From: Peptococcaceae bacterium BRH_c4a
Lineage (GTDB): Bacteria; Bacillota; Desulfotomaculia; Desulfotomaculales; Desulfocucumaceae
NCBI GenBank assembly: GCA_000961585.1
Contig: LADN01000076.1
Coordinates: forward strand, 1 to 39,391
Reading direction: 5' to 3'
Length of the DNA: 39,391 nucleotides
Of the stretch, positions 31,115 to 39,391 are shown piece after piece. The position numbers were made by a program, and so were the translations under genes. A model generated the notes under the pieces. That model worked only from the letters and a program-made list of their open reading frames with translations, searched no databases and was not told the DNA's origin. The number at the start of each line of letters is the position of its first letter. Position 1 is the stretch's first letter.

Positions 31115-33037
31115 CTAATCTTTCTTGAGCTTCTTCCAGAGCGCCGTGCGACTGATCCCCAGGGAGCGGGCCAGGGCGGACTTGGTCAGGCTGCTTTCCG
31201 CCAGCATCTTCTCCAGAAAGATGCGCTCCAGTTCCTGCCAGGAATCCTTCCAACTGCCCTCCTTCGCCAGGGGCGGCCCATCATCCGGACTGAATTCCTG
31301 CCGGGAGTCCTGCAGCAGTTGCGTCAAAAGTCCGTCCCGGTCAGGATGATGGCTGGCTACGGCCACAAACCGCTCGCAAAAATTCATCAACTCCCGCACG
31401 TTGCCGGGCCAGCGGTGCTCCCGCAAAAACGGAATGCTCCGCATGCCGCCTAGGTCAATCCGTTGGTTTATCTTCCGGCTGAAGGACCGGACAAAGTGCT
31501 CAAAAAGCTCGGGTATATCCTCCGTCCGCTCCCGCAGGGGCGGAATGTACAGCGGCAGCACGTTCAAACGGTAAAAAAGATCCTGGCGGAATTCCCCCCG
31601 CATTACCGCCTGCTTCAAGTCGCTGTTGGTGGCCACGATGATCCGCACATCTACCGGAATCAGGCCGTCGCCGCCCAGGCGGGTCACTTCCTTTTCCTGA
31701 ATCACCCGCAAAATCTTGCTCTGCAGTTCCAGCGGCATGGTGCCGATCTCGTCCAGGAAAATAGTGCCCCCATGGGCCAGCTCGAATAAACCCTCTTTCC
31801 CACCTTTGCGGGCGCCGGTGAAGGCCCCCTCTTCGTAACCAAAAAGCTCGCTCTCCACCAGCTCTTTTGGCAGCGCCGAGCAGTTCATGGGCACAAAGGT
31901 CCCTCTGCGCCGCCAGCTCAACTGGTGAATGCTCTGGGCAAAGAGTTCTTTGCCTACCCCGCTCTCTCCGTATATGAGCACGGTGGAGTCGGTGGCAGCA
32001 AAAACCTCCACCTGCCGCTTCAGACAATCCACCGCTTTGCTCCTGCCTACAATGTCAGTGACGGTAAATTTGGCCGTCATGGCCCGCCGGGTCAACTGCC
32101 GGCGAAGGTTGTACTCGATGGACTGCAGGCGGGAGGCTTCGAAAAAGGTAACCACCGTGCCGATAAACTGGTCCTCTACGTTGACAGGAACTATATTGGC
32201 GATAACGGAAAGGTTGTCCAGCTTAATCACTTTTCCCACCAGGGGTTTGTTCCCCGGCGCAGGGTATATCCCTTCCAGCGATCCGCGGCCGGCCGCCTTA
32301 TTGAAAACCCCGGCTATCTCCTTGCCCAGCAGCTGTTCCCGGGGAGCCTTCAGAATGTCAACGGCGGCGCTGTTGACATAGCCCACCCGCCCGCTTTCCT
32401 CCAGGAAGATGATGCCCTCGTGGGCAAAGTCCAGCAGCGCCTGCAGGTGGGCGGACCGCTCCCGCTCCTTGTGGGTGGCTTTGATGATTTCGACGGCCTT
32501 CTGCAAACATTGAAAAACAGATTCATATCCGGAGAGGATTAAACAGGAAGGTGCATTTATTAAGGCGGCATACTCCACCGGTAAGGTGCCGCCAACCACT
32601 ACGGCCCCCAATTCCTTGGCCTTTTTCACCATCTCCCGGATTTCCTGCCGGTAATTACACAACACCTTGGTAACGGTAATTCCCAGCACCTCCGGCCACG
32701 GGCCCAGGTCGTGGTCCTGGGATGTGTGCGTAACCACCATGACCTGTTTTCCCTTATTCCTGGCCCAGTAAAGAGTGTTGAGAACATCGGCGAAGGTTAT
32801 GGGCAGCTCAATTACAGGAACGGCCACCTTCGGCCCGATCTGTATTGCCGTACCGCCGCGGGTAATAATAATTTGGCATTCTTTTTCCAACTGCCGGGCT
32901 CCCCGGAGAGGGGCATCGTCGTCAATGGGATCCACATCTTCAATTATTATTTCCGCTTCCGGCAACTGGGCGCCGACCTTCCGTACCATGGCGCTTAACT
33001 CCGGCGACATACTTAAAAATCCAATCTTCTGCTTCAT
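31115..33037 (-). CDS. Sigma-54-dependent activator with PrpR_N sensor and PAS domain
   Basis: 640 residues from ATG at 33037 (6 nt after AAGGGGGC); a TTG two codons earlier would be too close to that site. Domains: PrpR_N (about 5-185, propionate-activator type, binds small organic ligands); PAS (about 195-300); AAA+ with Walker A GESGVGKE and the sigma-54-contacting GAFTGA loop (EEGAFTGARKGG); a Fis-type HTH at the C-terminus (LTKSALARSLGISRTALWKKL). It should activate the -24/-12 promoter at 33180, and possibly the TRAP operon. It is transcribed away from the glycyl radical enzyme gene. Its inducer is presumably the imported substrate or its product. Confidence 0.93.
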   Translation of the reverse strand: MKQKIGFLSMSPELSAMVRKVGAQLPEAEIIIEDVDPIDDDAPLRGARQLEKECQIIITRGGTAIQIGPKVAVPVIELPITFADVLNTLYWARNKGKQVMVVTHTSQDHDLGPWPEVLGITVTKVLCNYRQEIREMVKKAKELGAVVVGGTLPVEYAALINAPSCLILSGYESVFQCLQKAVEIIKATHKERERSAHLQALLDFAHEGIIFLEESGRVGYVNSAAVDILKAPREQLLGKEIAGVFNKAAGRGSLEGIYPAPGNKPLVGKVIKLDNLSVIANIVPVNVEDQFIGTVVTFFEASRLQSIEYNLRRQLTRRAMTAKFTVTDIVGRSKAVDCLKRQVEVFAATDSTVLIYGESGVGKELFAQSIHQLSWRRRGTFVPMNCSALPKELVESELFGYEEGAFTGARKGGKEGLFELAHGGTIFLDEIGTMPLELQSKILRVIQEKEVTRLGGDGLIPVDVRIIVATNSDLKQAVMRGEFRQDLFYRLNVLPLYIPPLRERTEDIPELFEHFVRSFSRKINQRIDLGGMRSIPFLREHRWPGNVRELMNFCERFVAVASHHPDRDGLLTQLLQDSRQEFSPDDGPPLAKEGSWKDSWQELERIFLEKMLAESSLTKSALARSLGISRTALWKKLKKD

Positions 33038-33179
33038 TTCCAAGCCCCCTTGTCCCGCTAAAACTATTTCTTGGAAATATTATAACATGCGTCATCTTAA
33101 ACGTAAACTTCTGGCAACGTGATGTTAAATAAAATGAACAACAAAGAAAAAAAGCCCCTTTTTTTCAATAGCTATCGCC

Positions 33180-33195
33180 TGGCATACTAATTGCA
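33180..33195 (+). promoter_or_regulatory. Sigma-54 (-24/-12) promoter of the glycyl radical enzyme operon
   Basis: TGGCATACTAATTGCA, with -24 GG and -12 GC exactly 10 nt apart, matching the TGGCAC-N5-TTGCA consensus at nearly every position. It lies about 170 nt before the enzyme start. The leader (33210-33350) holds no convincing ORF; a 71-codon frame at 33199 is not backed by a ribosome site. A TGAACA-like half site lies at 33134-33140. Confidence 0.8.
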
Positions 33196-33362
33196 CAAAT
33201 GAATATCAGGATTTTAAATTTCAGAGTTGCTCCAGAAAGGGGTGACAAAATTTTAAAAAGAAAGAAGGTTGATGAGGCAGAGCGCAATGTGACTCAGTCA
33301 AAATTATCGCTGAACTCCCCCAGAAAATTGAATTTAGTGATTAATTCAGGAGGTTTTAAAAA

Positions 33363-35939
33363 ATGGCAAAAATTCAGGAAAAATACATGCTGGATCCTGA
33401 GTCGGCAGGGGTAAAGCTAGATATGCCGGGTGAACCCACAAGCAAGGGATGGGCTGTTGTTACTCCAGAGATGTGGAAGTTTAGGTTCTCGGTGGCAGAC
33501 AAAATACAGGTAGACGCTCCGGAATACTTCGCTGATGCAGAGGCCTATACAGATATGACTCCATTCTTCGCCATGAAGGAAGTTTATGACGGGAACCCGA
33601 ACCTGCCAATGGCGATTTTGGTTGCTTCGGCGTTTGCCAAGTGCCTTGACGAGCAACCTGTAAAAGTCAGGCCATACGAGATGGTCATTGGTTTGTATTC
33701 CGGTGATCAGCATGGTATGCCGGGGGATCCGCAGAAGCAAAATTGGCAGCAAGTAGAAGCGGCGTTTAAGAACGCTCCGGAAAGGATGAAGTACTGGAAA
33801 GACGGCAAAAAAGTCAGGGTTTCTGAGCAAGAAATTAAGGAGCTTAAAGAAAAGGTAGGCAATAGGTTTAATGCGGTAATGAGGGCTTCTGTCAAGATGC
33901 CGGAGCTTGACCGGCATATGTACTTTTGTCCTGAGGCTCCTGGGAGATATGCAGAGCCATTTGGCTCTGTCCAGCGTGCCAATGCCGATCACGACTGGTA
34001 TATTAGGCTTGGCTGGAGAAAATTGGTGGAAATGAAGAGGGAGAAGTTGGGGGAGTATGAGAGGGAATTGCAGCTTAATAGCATGGAAGACCCCCTCAAC
34101 TTGGGAAAAACTGAGGAGATACAGGATAAGATTAATAACGCTAAAGCCAGCATCCGGGTTGGTGAGGCGGTTATAAGATGGACGAAGAGGCTTGCTGAGG
34201 AGGCGAGGAAAGCTGCTCCTCAGATGCCTGACGAGAAGGCAAGACGGATAGCTGAACAGGCGGCAAAAAATTGTGATTGGGTGGCGGAGAACGCGCCCCG
34301 CACCTTCTGGGAAGCTGTACAGATGTTTTGGGTTAGTTATTGTGTTTTCCGTGGTTTAGAAAGCTGTCACCCCGGTGCATCCAAACCGGATCGGCTTTTA
34401 TGGGAGTGGTATGAACGTGATGTGATAAAAGAGAAAGCGCTTGATCGGGCTGCAGCGGGTGAGATAATTGCCTGCTGGGCGGCTAAGGTCCATGAAACGG
34501 CTGGGTTTGGTCCTGCGCGGTTTGGTGGTCTGGGCAAGTCGGGCCAAGGAACCAGAGACTATACGGTCTGGACGATTGGCGGCCAGGACAGGCATGGTCG
34601 TGACGCTACCAATGAACTGACCCGTTTAATCCTGGATGTTTGGGACGGGTATAGATTTCACTTCCCTGACCTTAAGTTCAGGTGGTACCCCGGGACTAAA
34701 AGGGATGATTTCAGAAGGGTTCTTGAGGTCGCCAGAACCGGATTGGGCCTTCCTTCCATCAGGCATGATCCGCTGGCTATTCAAACCCTTTTGGATCATT
34801 ATCCTGGAGAATTAACTATCGAGCAGGCGCGAGAATGGGGAATTGTAGGATGCAATACCCCGGGATGCACTGTTGATTCTAAAGGACCTGTCAGGCGAGA
34901 GGCTTATTATGCGGACATTGAGAAGGCGCTGGAATTTGTGCTCTTTAATGGCAGAGACCCTGAGCCGGGCTTTGAGTGGGTTAAGTCGATAGAGACGGGA
35001 GACCCTGCTAAGTTTAAGGATTTTGAGGAGTTCTATCAGGCTTGGTTTAAGCAATATGAATGGGTGACGCTTTTTGAGCTTAAGTACCGGAACATGTTTA
35101 TGGAGGAACTGGAAAAGACAAACCGGATGCCGTTTGTGAGCCTCTTGTATAAATCCTGTATGGAATCTGGCTTAGATGCCCTTAATGACCCTACCATAGC
35201 CAGGTTTAGCTTCCAGAGCATAGTTGGCTGGGTAGATTCAATAGATAGCCTTGCCGCTGTGAAATATTTGATTTACGACAAGAAGAAATATTCCATGGAG
35301 CAACTTTTGCAAGCATTGAAGGCTGACTGGAAGGGCTACGAGGATATGCGGGAGGATTTCAGAAATACTCCCAAGTTCGGGAATGATGATGACTATGCGG
35401 ATGATATAATGGCGAGGGCAACCGACGATGTTTATGAGATGTGCAGGACAAAGACCAGGGATAGAAGCGGTTATCCGGTCTACCCCAATCAACTTCCTGT
35501 AAGCCGGATGTTTCAGGCCGCTCCCTTCGTAGGTGCTTTGCCCAACGGGAGGAAGCGCAATGATCAACTGTGTGATGGAGGAATTAACCCTCACGCCGAT
35601 TTTGATAAAGCCGGGCCGTGGGGAAGGATGCGGTCAGCCCTAAAGGTTGATCAGGCCAAGTGCAGGGCGTACATCTACAATCAGCGGCTTGATTATGACT
35701 CGGTGGCAGGCGAGGCTGGTTTGGATAAATTTATGGATTATTGCTGGAGTAGTCTTGAGCAAGGTCAGACCCAGATGCAATTTAACTTTGTCTCGAGCGA
35801 AATATTGAAGGACGCCCAGAAGCACCCGGAGAAATATCCTTATCTTACGGTGAGGGTATCCGGTTACAACGCTTTCTTCACCGGGCTGCCCCCCTTCATG
35901 CAGGAAGCAGTGGTATCTCGGGTGGAGCAGAAGCTGTAG
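33363..35939 (+). CDS. Glycyl radical enzyme with atypical active-site motif
   Basis: 858 residues, ATG after AGGAGGT. The glycyl radical Gly is Gly834 in RVSGYNAFF, 25 residues from the C-terminus. The thiyl Cys is Cys497 in IVGCNTPGC. Diol dehydratases, TMA-lyase, sulfite-lyases and aryl-acetate decarboxylases have GCVE with a catalytic Glu at +2; here Thr499 occupies that place. An x-x-PG after the Cys and an Arg 15 residues on (Arg512) are reminiscent of fumarate-adding enzymes (benzyl- and alkylsuccinate synthases). No small subunits are seen. I can only call it a glycyl radical enzyme, perhaps of the X-succinate-synthase branch. A 15-bp hairpin follows the gene. Confidence 0.85.
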   Translation: MAKIQEKYMLDPESAGVKLDMPGEPTSKGWAVVTPEMWKFRFSVADKIQVDAPEYFADAEAYTDMTPFFAMKEVYDGNPNLPMAILVASAFAKCLDEQPVKVRPYEMVIGLYSGDQHGMPGDPQKQNWQQVEAAFKNAPERMKYWKDGKKVRVSEQEIKELKEKVGNRFNAVMRASVKMPELDRHMYFCPEAPGRYAEPFGSVQRANADHDWYIRLGWRKLVEMKREKLGEYERELQLNSMEDPLNLGKTEEIQDKINNAKASIRVGEAVIRWTKRLAEEARKAAPQMPDEKARRIAEQAAKNCDWVAENAPRTFWEAVQMFWVSYCVFRGLESCHPGASKPDRLLWEWYERDVIKEKALDRAAAGEIIACWAAKVHETAGFGPARFGGLGKSGQGTRDYTVWTIGGQDRHGRDATNELTRLILDVWDGYRFHFPDLKFRWYPGTKRDDFRRVLEVARTGLGLPSIRHDPLAIQTLLDHYPGELTIEQAREWGIVGCNTPGCTVDSKGPVRREAYYADIEKALEFVLFNGRDPEPGFEWVKSIETGDPAKFKDFEEFYQAWFKQYEWVTLFELKYRNMFMEELEKTNRMPFVSLLYKSCMESGLDALNDPTIARFSFQSIVGWVDSIDSLAAVKYLIYDKKKYSMEQLLQALKADWKGYEDMREDFRNTPKFGNDDDYADDIMARATDDVYEMCRTKTRDRSGYPVYPNQLPVSRMFQAAPFVGALPNGRKRNDQLCDGGINPHADFDKAGPWGRMRSALKVDQAKCRAYIYNQRLDYDSVAGEAGLDKFMDYCWSSLEQGQTQMQFNFVSSEILKDAQKHPEKYPYLTVRVSGYNAFFTGLPPFMQEAVVSRVEQKL

Positions 35940-35942
35940 AGG

Positions 35943-35982
35943 GGAAAAGGGGTAGATCCCGGAAGGTATCTACCCCTTTTCC
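35943..35982 (+). terminator. Long hairpin between the glycyl radical enzyme and its activase
   Basis: A 15-bp perfect stem GGAAAAGGGGTAGAT / ATCTACCCCTTTTCC with a 10-nt loop, followed by GCTTTTGT. It is a strong but U-poor terminator or mRNA stabiliser. It would let a minority of transcripts reach the activase gene, matching the excess of enzyme over activase usually needed. Confidence 0.75.
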
Positions 35983-36021
35983 GCTTTTGTCATTAATTAA
36001 AGATAGAAAAGGTGATCTGAT

Positions 36022-36966
36022 ATGGTTGCGGGCACGACAGTCAAAGCCTATATCCACAAAGTAGATGAATATGCAGTTCATGATGGTCCAGGCGGGAGGG
36101 CTTTAGTCTTTTTAAAAGGGTGCCACCTGAGTTGTAAATGGTGTCAAAATCCCGAGTTAATAAAACCTGAGCCTGAGATTATGATCATACACGGGGATCG
36201 GTGCATCTTTTGTCACAAATGCGAAAAGGTATGTCCCGTTGACGCCGTCAGGCTGGAAAGAAGCGGGAGAATAGACAGGGAAAAATGCCTGGGTTCTAGT
36301 TGCAGCAAATGTGTGGAGGCCTGTCCCAAAGGGGTTTATGAGGTTGTCGGCTATAAAACCACTCCCGGGGAGCTTTATAAGCACGTGGCAAAGTATAAGA
36401 TATTCTATAATTATTCAAGGAGAGGAGGTGTAACCCTTAGCGGGGGAGATCCTTTATTTCATCCTGAATTCTCTGCGGAGGCGCTTCGGCTCTGCCAGGA
36501 AGATCATATCCACACGGCGATCGAAACAGCTTTGTCTGCTCCTTATGAAACCCTATGGAAGGTAGCTGAATATTGTAATCTTATCCTCTGTGATATAAAA
36601 CATATGGACAGTAAAAAGCATAAAGAGGGGGTTGGGGTGCCTAATGAGCTAATTCTTGACAACTTGAAAAAGCTCAATCGAGATTTTAAAGGTGATATCG
36701 TCGTGCGAATCCCGTTAATCCCAGGATTTAACGATGACGAGGAAAATATAGCTCGAACGGCTGAATTCCTTAACCCATTACCACAAATAAAAGGGATTGA
36801 CCTATTACCCTTCAATGACCTCCCTGCAGCTAAATATGAGTCTCTTGGGAGGGATTGGGTTTACCAAGGCGCAAAAAGGCAACCCAGAGAATATCTGGAA
36901 AAGCTTAAAGGGATAGTTGACTCCTATAATGGAAGGTTCCAGTGCACAATAGGTGGATTATGGTAG
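36022..36966 (+). CDS. Glycyl radical enzyme activase
   Basis: 314 residues, radical SAM. Cluster ligands C34, C38 and C41 are in KGCHLSCKWC, followed by two added ferredoxin-like [4Fe-4S] sets, C61-x2-C64-x2-C67-x3-C71 and C89-x4-C94-x2-C97-x3-C101. Such two-ferredoxin insertions are usual for activases of benzylsuccinate-synthase, 4-hydroxyphenylacetate-decarboxylase and diol-lyase type enzymes, but not PflA. VTLSGGDPLFHPEF is the conserved SAM-binding GGE-like stretch. It installs the radical on Gly834 of the upstream enzyme, 82 nt away. Confidence 0.93.
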   Translation: MVAGTTVKAYIHKVDEYAVHDGPGGRALVFLKGCHLSCKWCQNPELIKPEPEIMIIHGDRCIFCHKCEKVCPVDAVRLERSGRIDREKCLGSSCSKCVEACPKGVYEVVGYKTTPGELYKHVAKYKIFYNYSRRGGVTLSGGDPLFHPEFSAEALRLCQEDHIHTAIETALSAPYETLWKVAEYCNLILCDIKHMDSKKHKEGVGVPNELILDNLKKLNRDFKGDIVVRIPLIPGFNDDEENIARTAEFLNPLPQIKGIDLLPFNDLPAAKYESLGRDWVYQGAKRQPREYLEKLKGIVDSYNGRFQCTIGGLW

Positions 36967-37020
36967 TTAATTTCTGCAAGTATGCAGATTAAACCAGGCC
37001 GGGCCGGTTGCCGTATTACT

Positions 37021-37182
37021 GCGACAGGGGACGGTTCCTGAAGGGAGCAATCGGAAGTTTTGCGCGTGAAAAAGGCTCAACTGGCTTATGTCAGCAGCTT
37101 GTTGAGCCTTAATAATACCTATGCGCAAGAACTACACGCAAAATTTTTGATTGCTCCCTTCAGGAACCATCCCCAACGTCGC
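37021..37182. mobile_element. MITE-like inverted-repeat element, copy 1
   Basis: About 162 bp with inverted ends GCGACAGGGGACGGTTCCTG (37021-37040) and its imperfect complement ending GTCGC at 37182, and inner arms GGAGCAATC.../...GATTGCTCC. An internal hairpin has GGCTCAAC / GTTGAGCC. No coding capacity; a 73-codon frame through it is accidental. A related element is at 38686-38825. Confidence 0.75.
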
Positions 37183-37332
37183 AAAATTAGAAATAAAACT
37201 ATGAGTCACCTCATAGCCTCCAAGACTCGCCATGAATGGCTGGCTAGGCATTATTCAGTAGGGTTCCCACCCACTATATGACACGCCTTAGCTTGGCGCA
37301 CTCAAGGGCTGACCCTGCGGGTTCCCCCGGGA

Positions 37333-38265
37333 TTATTTATTTCTCTTTATAATAGCTGCCGCATCTTCTATGCTGTTGGCTGTGTAGATTTTGCCAATGA
37401 TTTTGTCCAGCACTACAAAATTATTAATCGTCTTAACTTCTTCCTGAAGGCCAAGCGAGGCACCGGAAAATCTGGCATCCAGGTACTTGCAGATGGCATC
37501 ATGAGCCATTTCCACCTTGCCTTCCGCCTTGCCTTCCGCCTTGCCCTCTTCCTTCGCACCGGTCACCATGGAGATCTCGTCTCTGGCGGCCTTCTCTCTC
37601 AATTCATACAGCCTGCGCTCTTTCTGGCTTTTAAAGAAGATTTGCTCAATGGTCATGGCTTTGCGGATTCCGGGGTTGGCCATAGCGATCTCCTCCATTT
37701 CTTCTCCTTCCAGGTTGTTGAAATACATCAACCATTCTTCCAGCGTATCATTGGGTCTGCGCTTGAGTTTCGTTATCTTTGGCAGCTCCAGGATATGGAT
37801 CTCCAGGTCCTCGTTAAGCAGTTCTCCGGTTTCATCTTCTAGAAGTCGGAAGGTGCGGTGGTACTTGCTCTTATCCTTGAACCAACTGAATCCCAGTATG
37901 TTAATGGTAACGGTCTTTCTGAGATAGATAAAGTTCTCTCCGCTGGACAATTGCCCGTAGTACAGCCCGGCCCAGTAGAAGAGTGTCCGCTTGTCGATGT
38001 TGTACTGGTTGCTAATCTGGACTTCCACGTTGATCAGGGTGCCTGTTGCCGTCCTGGCCAGTATGTCCAGCCGGGCCGCTCTGTCCAGCAGGTATTTGGG
38101 ATCCAGTTCCCTGTCCAGCAGTTCCACGAAGGTCAGCTCTTTGCCGGGCGCCGGCTTTAGTACGGCATTCAGAAAGCTAATCAGCGCTTCTTTGCCTTCT
38201 TCCGATCCCATGATTCTTTTGAAGGCATAATCGTTGGTGCGGTTAATGCTCTTTATTCCATTCAA
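37333..38265 (-). CDS. Rpn-family PD-(D/E)XK nuclease/transposase-like protein
   Basis: 310 residues: NDYAFKRIMGSEEGKEALISFLN at the N-terminus, then ARLDILARTATGTLINVEVQ, which holds the nuclease D and E-x-Q residues. A charged C-terminal tail carries near-perfect tandem copies of EGKA (residues about 242-252). Members promote recA-independent recombination and are often present in many copies. TTG start at 38265 after GGGGGTG. It is not part of any operon. It sits between the two MITE-like elements. Confidence 0.85.
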   Translation of the reverse strand: MNGIKSINRTNDYAFKRIMGSEEGKEALISFLNAVLKPAPGKELTFVELLDRELDPKYLLDRAARLDILARTATGTLINVEVQISNQYNIDKRTLFYWAGLYYGQLSSGENFIYLRKTVTINILGFSWFKDKSKYHRTFRLLEDETGELLNEDLEIHILELPKITKLKRRPNDTLEEWLMYFNNLEGEEMEEIAMANPGIRKAMTIEQIFFKSQKERRLYELREKAARDEISMVTGAKEEGKAEGKAEGKVEMAHDAICKYLDARFSGASLGLQEEVKTINNFVVLDKIIGKIYTANSIEDAAAIIKRNK

Positions 38266-38685
38266 GCCGACACCCCCTTTTTTGATATTATACCAGATTC
38301 CCTGCTTGACCGGTATCTTCTCATTTTCTTCTGCGACAGAGGACAGTATTCTTGTCGAAGAACAATAAGAGAGTCAAAAAACAACTGGTATATCTGTTCG
38401 TGCACTTTCAAGACTTATGGGGGTTAGTAAGGACATTATTTTTAGGGCCTGAATGCGACAGCCTAGAAGAACGAAATCGCTTTGCGATGGCTTTCATAAT
38501 ATAAAGTCTAGTGAAATTCCCTTACAAGCGTGTTAAAATGAACATATAGCAAGGAAAAGAGTGCTGATTGAAACCCCACTTATTCGACATGAATCTAAAA
38601 AGTCCTTCTTTTTAGAAAAATATTTTCCAGAGAGTACAGAAACGAATAATCCCCATAGCTGGGAGCAGAGCGACTTCATTCTTCT

Positions 38686-38825
38686 GGGTCAATCAAAAAT
38701 TTTGCGCTTAGTGTATGCGCATAGTTGTTATCAGGGCTCAAACATGCAGTAAATATGCAGTGTTTGAGCCCTTTTTACGCGCAAAACTTCCGATTGGCCC
38801 CTTCAAGAACCGTCCCCGGTGTCGC
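38686..38825. mobile_element. MITE-like inverted-repeat element, copy 2 (one end degenerate)
   Basis: In the opposite orientation to copy 1: GCGCAAAACTTCCGATTGG and AAGAACCGTCCCCGGTGTCGC at the right end match copy 1's left end; an internal hairpin pairs GGGCTCAAACA with TGTTTGAGCCC. The left outer end has lost the GGGAACGG part. The rest of 38266-38965 (about 700 bases) contains no gene I can support; a 63-codon frame at 38561 lacks any recognisable feature. Confidence 0.7.
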
Positions 38826-38965
38826 AAACATCAGATGGAGCAGATCAAATTTCTTGCGCGTTAGTTTACCGTTTTGCCGGGAGGAAGCAATTGCCAGAAA
38901 ATAAATTGCCGCCTGCTATAGCATGTGCTATATCCTGAGTTTTACAGCAAAAATGACTAAATAAT

Positions 38966-39008
38966 ACCCGTTAGCCTAGTGTTATCAAGGGCTAGCGGGT
39001 TTCGTTTT
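38966..39008. terminator. Bidirectional-type terminator next to the transposase end
   Basis: ACCCGTTAGCC (38966-38976) / GGCTAGCGGGT (38990-39000), one mismatch pair apart, then TTTCGTTTTTT. It lies just past the transposase stop. Confidence 0.65.
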
Positions 39009-39011
39009 TTG

Positions 39012-39391
39012 TCATAAAGTTGTAGTGTATTTACGTTTATTTTTGTATTGCAAAATTTTTTTAATCTCGGACTGGGACATGATTTTTTTACTTAAGTCAA
39101 AATCAAAGGTAGACTCAAAAGATTTTATTACATCATCTCGATAATCAAACAGGTAATAGTTTTGTTCCAAATAGGAACATGAATAGCTAATCAAGGAGTA
39201 TCGAATCTGTTTTACGGTATGTTTTTCCCCTAGCATCTGTTCAAGAACCCTCATGATTACGAGTGCCACAAAACATATCAGGAAATGTGCTTCTACGTGT
39301 TCATCTTTTTTTACATATACAGGTCTTGCCTTGAACTCGCTTTTGATTATTTTAAAGGATTCTTCGATTTCCCAAAGTCCCTTGTAAATAT
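39012..39391 (-). CDS. IS4/IS1634-type transposase, C-terminal part (continues off the window)
   Basis: The frame runs open to the window edge on the minus strand, about 126 residues. It contains YKGLWEIEESFKIIKSEF, the region with the catalytic Glu of the DDE transposases of the IS4/IS1634 group, then RPVYVKKDEHVEAHFLICF and VALVIMRVLEQMLGEK. Its start lies beyond 39391, so the entry is partial; the C-terminus looks intact. Confidence 0.85.
   Translation of the reverse strand, partial: IYKGLWEIEESFKIIKSEFKARPVYVKKDEHVEAHFLICFVALVIMRVLEQMLGEKHTVKQIRYSLISYSCSYLEQNYYLFDYRDDVIKSFESTFDFDLSKKIMSQSEIKKILQYKNKRKYTTTL

Noticed and set aside
31500-32542. Long ORFs on other frames across the sigma-54 activator
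   Set aside because: Shadow frames of a clearly real AAA+ protein.
33199-33414. 71-codon ORF in the leader of the glycyl radical enzyme
   Set aside because: No ribosome site, and it runs out of frame into the enzyme's start.
33363-35939. Pyruvate formate-lyase or glycerol/propanediol dehydratase
   Set aside because: PFL has adjacent Cys-Cys and dehydratases have GCVE; this protein has GCNT with Thr at the Glu position.
37060-37281. 73-codon ORF
   Set aside because: It spans the MITE-like element and its inverted repeats; no family resemblance.

Overview
The window looks like a chromosomal segment of an anaerobic, low-oxygen-lifestyle Firmicute of the Peptococcaceae / Desulfotomaculum-Pelotomaculum type. 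This is inferred from tungsten-type aldehyde ferredoxin oxidoreductase with its pterin cofactor genes, two radical or B12-dependent enzyme systems, an ACT-malic enzyme, frequent TTG/GTG starts behind strong GGAGG sites, and a mid-50s percent GC feel. No rRNA is present; one tRNA-Arg is.

Region 1 (about 250-10750) is a catabolic-looking cluster on the minus strand. In transcription order it holds a PLP-dependent fold-type-I enzyme, an FAD oxidoreductase with a four-Cys motif, a small protein, a cobalamin-binding mutase-like protein, a P-loop protein coupled to it by a 4-nt overlap, a large permease, an FCD-type repressor, a conserved unknown protein and a RidA-type imine deaminase. An identical 15-bp palindrome sits at the promoters at both ends (1227-1241 and 10711-10725). 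This ties the ends into one regulon, most simply controlled by the FCD regulator. I do not recognise the pathway; it reads as a B12-dependent amino-acid degradation route that produces an imine or enamine. A divergent Cys-rich reductase-like gene (6980-7813) lies inside it.

Region 2 (10800-16230) is a mixed stretch: a 59-codon conserved gene, malic enzyme with an ACT domain, an AbrB/RelE-type toxin-antitoxin pair with a palindromic operator, tRNA-Arg(CCG), L-lactate dehydrogenase and a lipoprotein polysaccharide deacetylase.

Region 3 (16800-25010, minus strand) contains tsaE-tsaB-rimI plus a tiny membrane protein. Upstream of these comes a molybdo/tungstopterin operon: an aldehyde ferredoxin oxidoreductase, MoaD, a ModE-like HTH, MoaA, MoaC, MOSC and MoeB/ThiF. 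hslO (Hsp33) lies beyond it.

Region 4 (25570-37000) holds a chemoreceptor, a relic of fumarase and malate dehydrogenase, a TRAP transporter (DctM, DctQ, DctP), a PrpR_N/PAS sigma-54 activator, a glycyl radical enzyme behind a near-perfect -24/-12 promoter, and its activase. The glycyl radical enzyme lacks the usual GCVE active-site Glu and resembles fumarate-adding enzymes around its cysteine. A regulated import-and-radical-conversion system is likely.

Region 5 (37000-39391) is mobile-element territory: two copies of a MITE-like element, an Rpn/PD-(D/E)XK transposase-like nuclease and the C-terminal part of an IS4/IS1634-type transposase running off the edge.

Scattered through the window are three copies of a long structured repeat (1-237, 16226-16660, 25080-25572). 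Its stems keep pairing through compensatory changes, and its apex carries degenerate tandem repeats of exactly 7-nt period. The same 7-nt repeats also occur alone at 16690-16763 and 19571-19603. With the B12 cluster and the glycyl radical locus, these are the most interesting items in the window.
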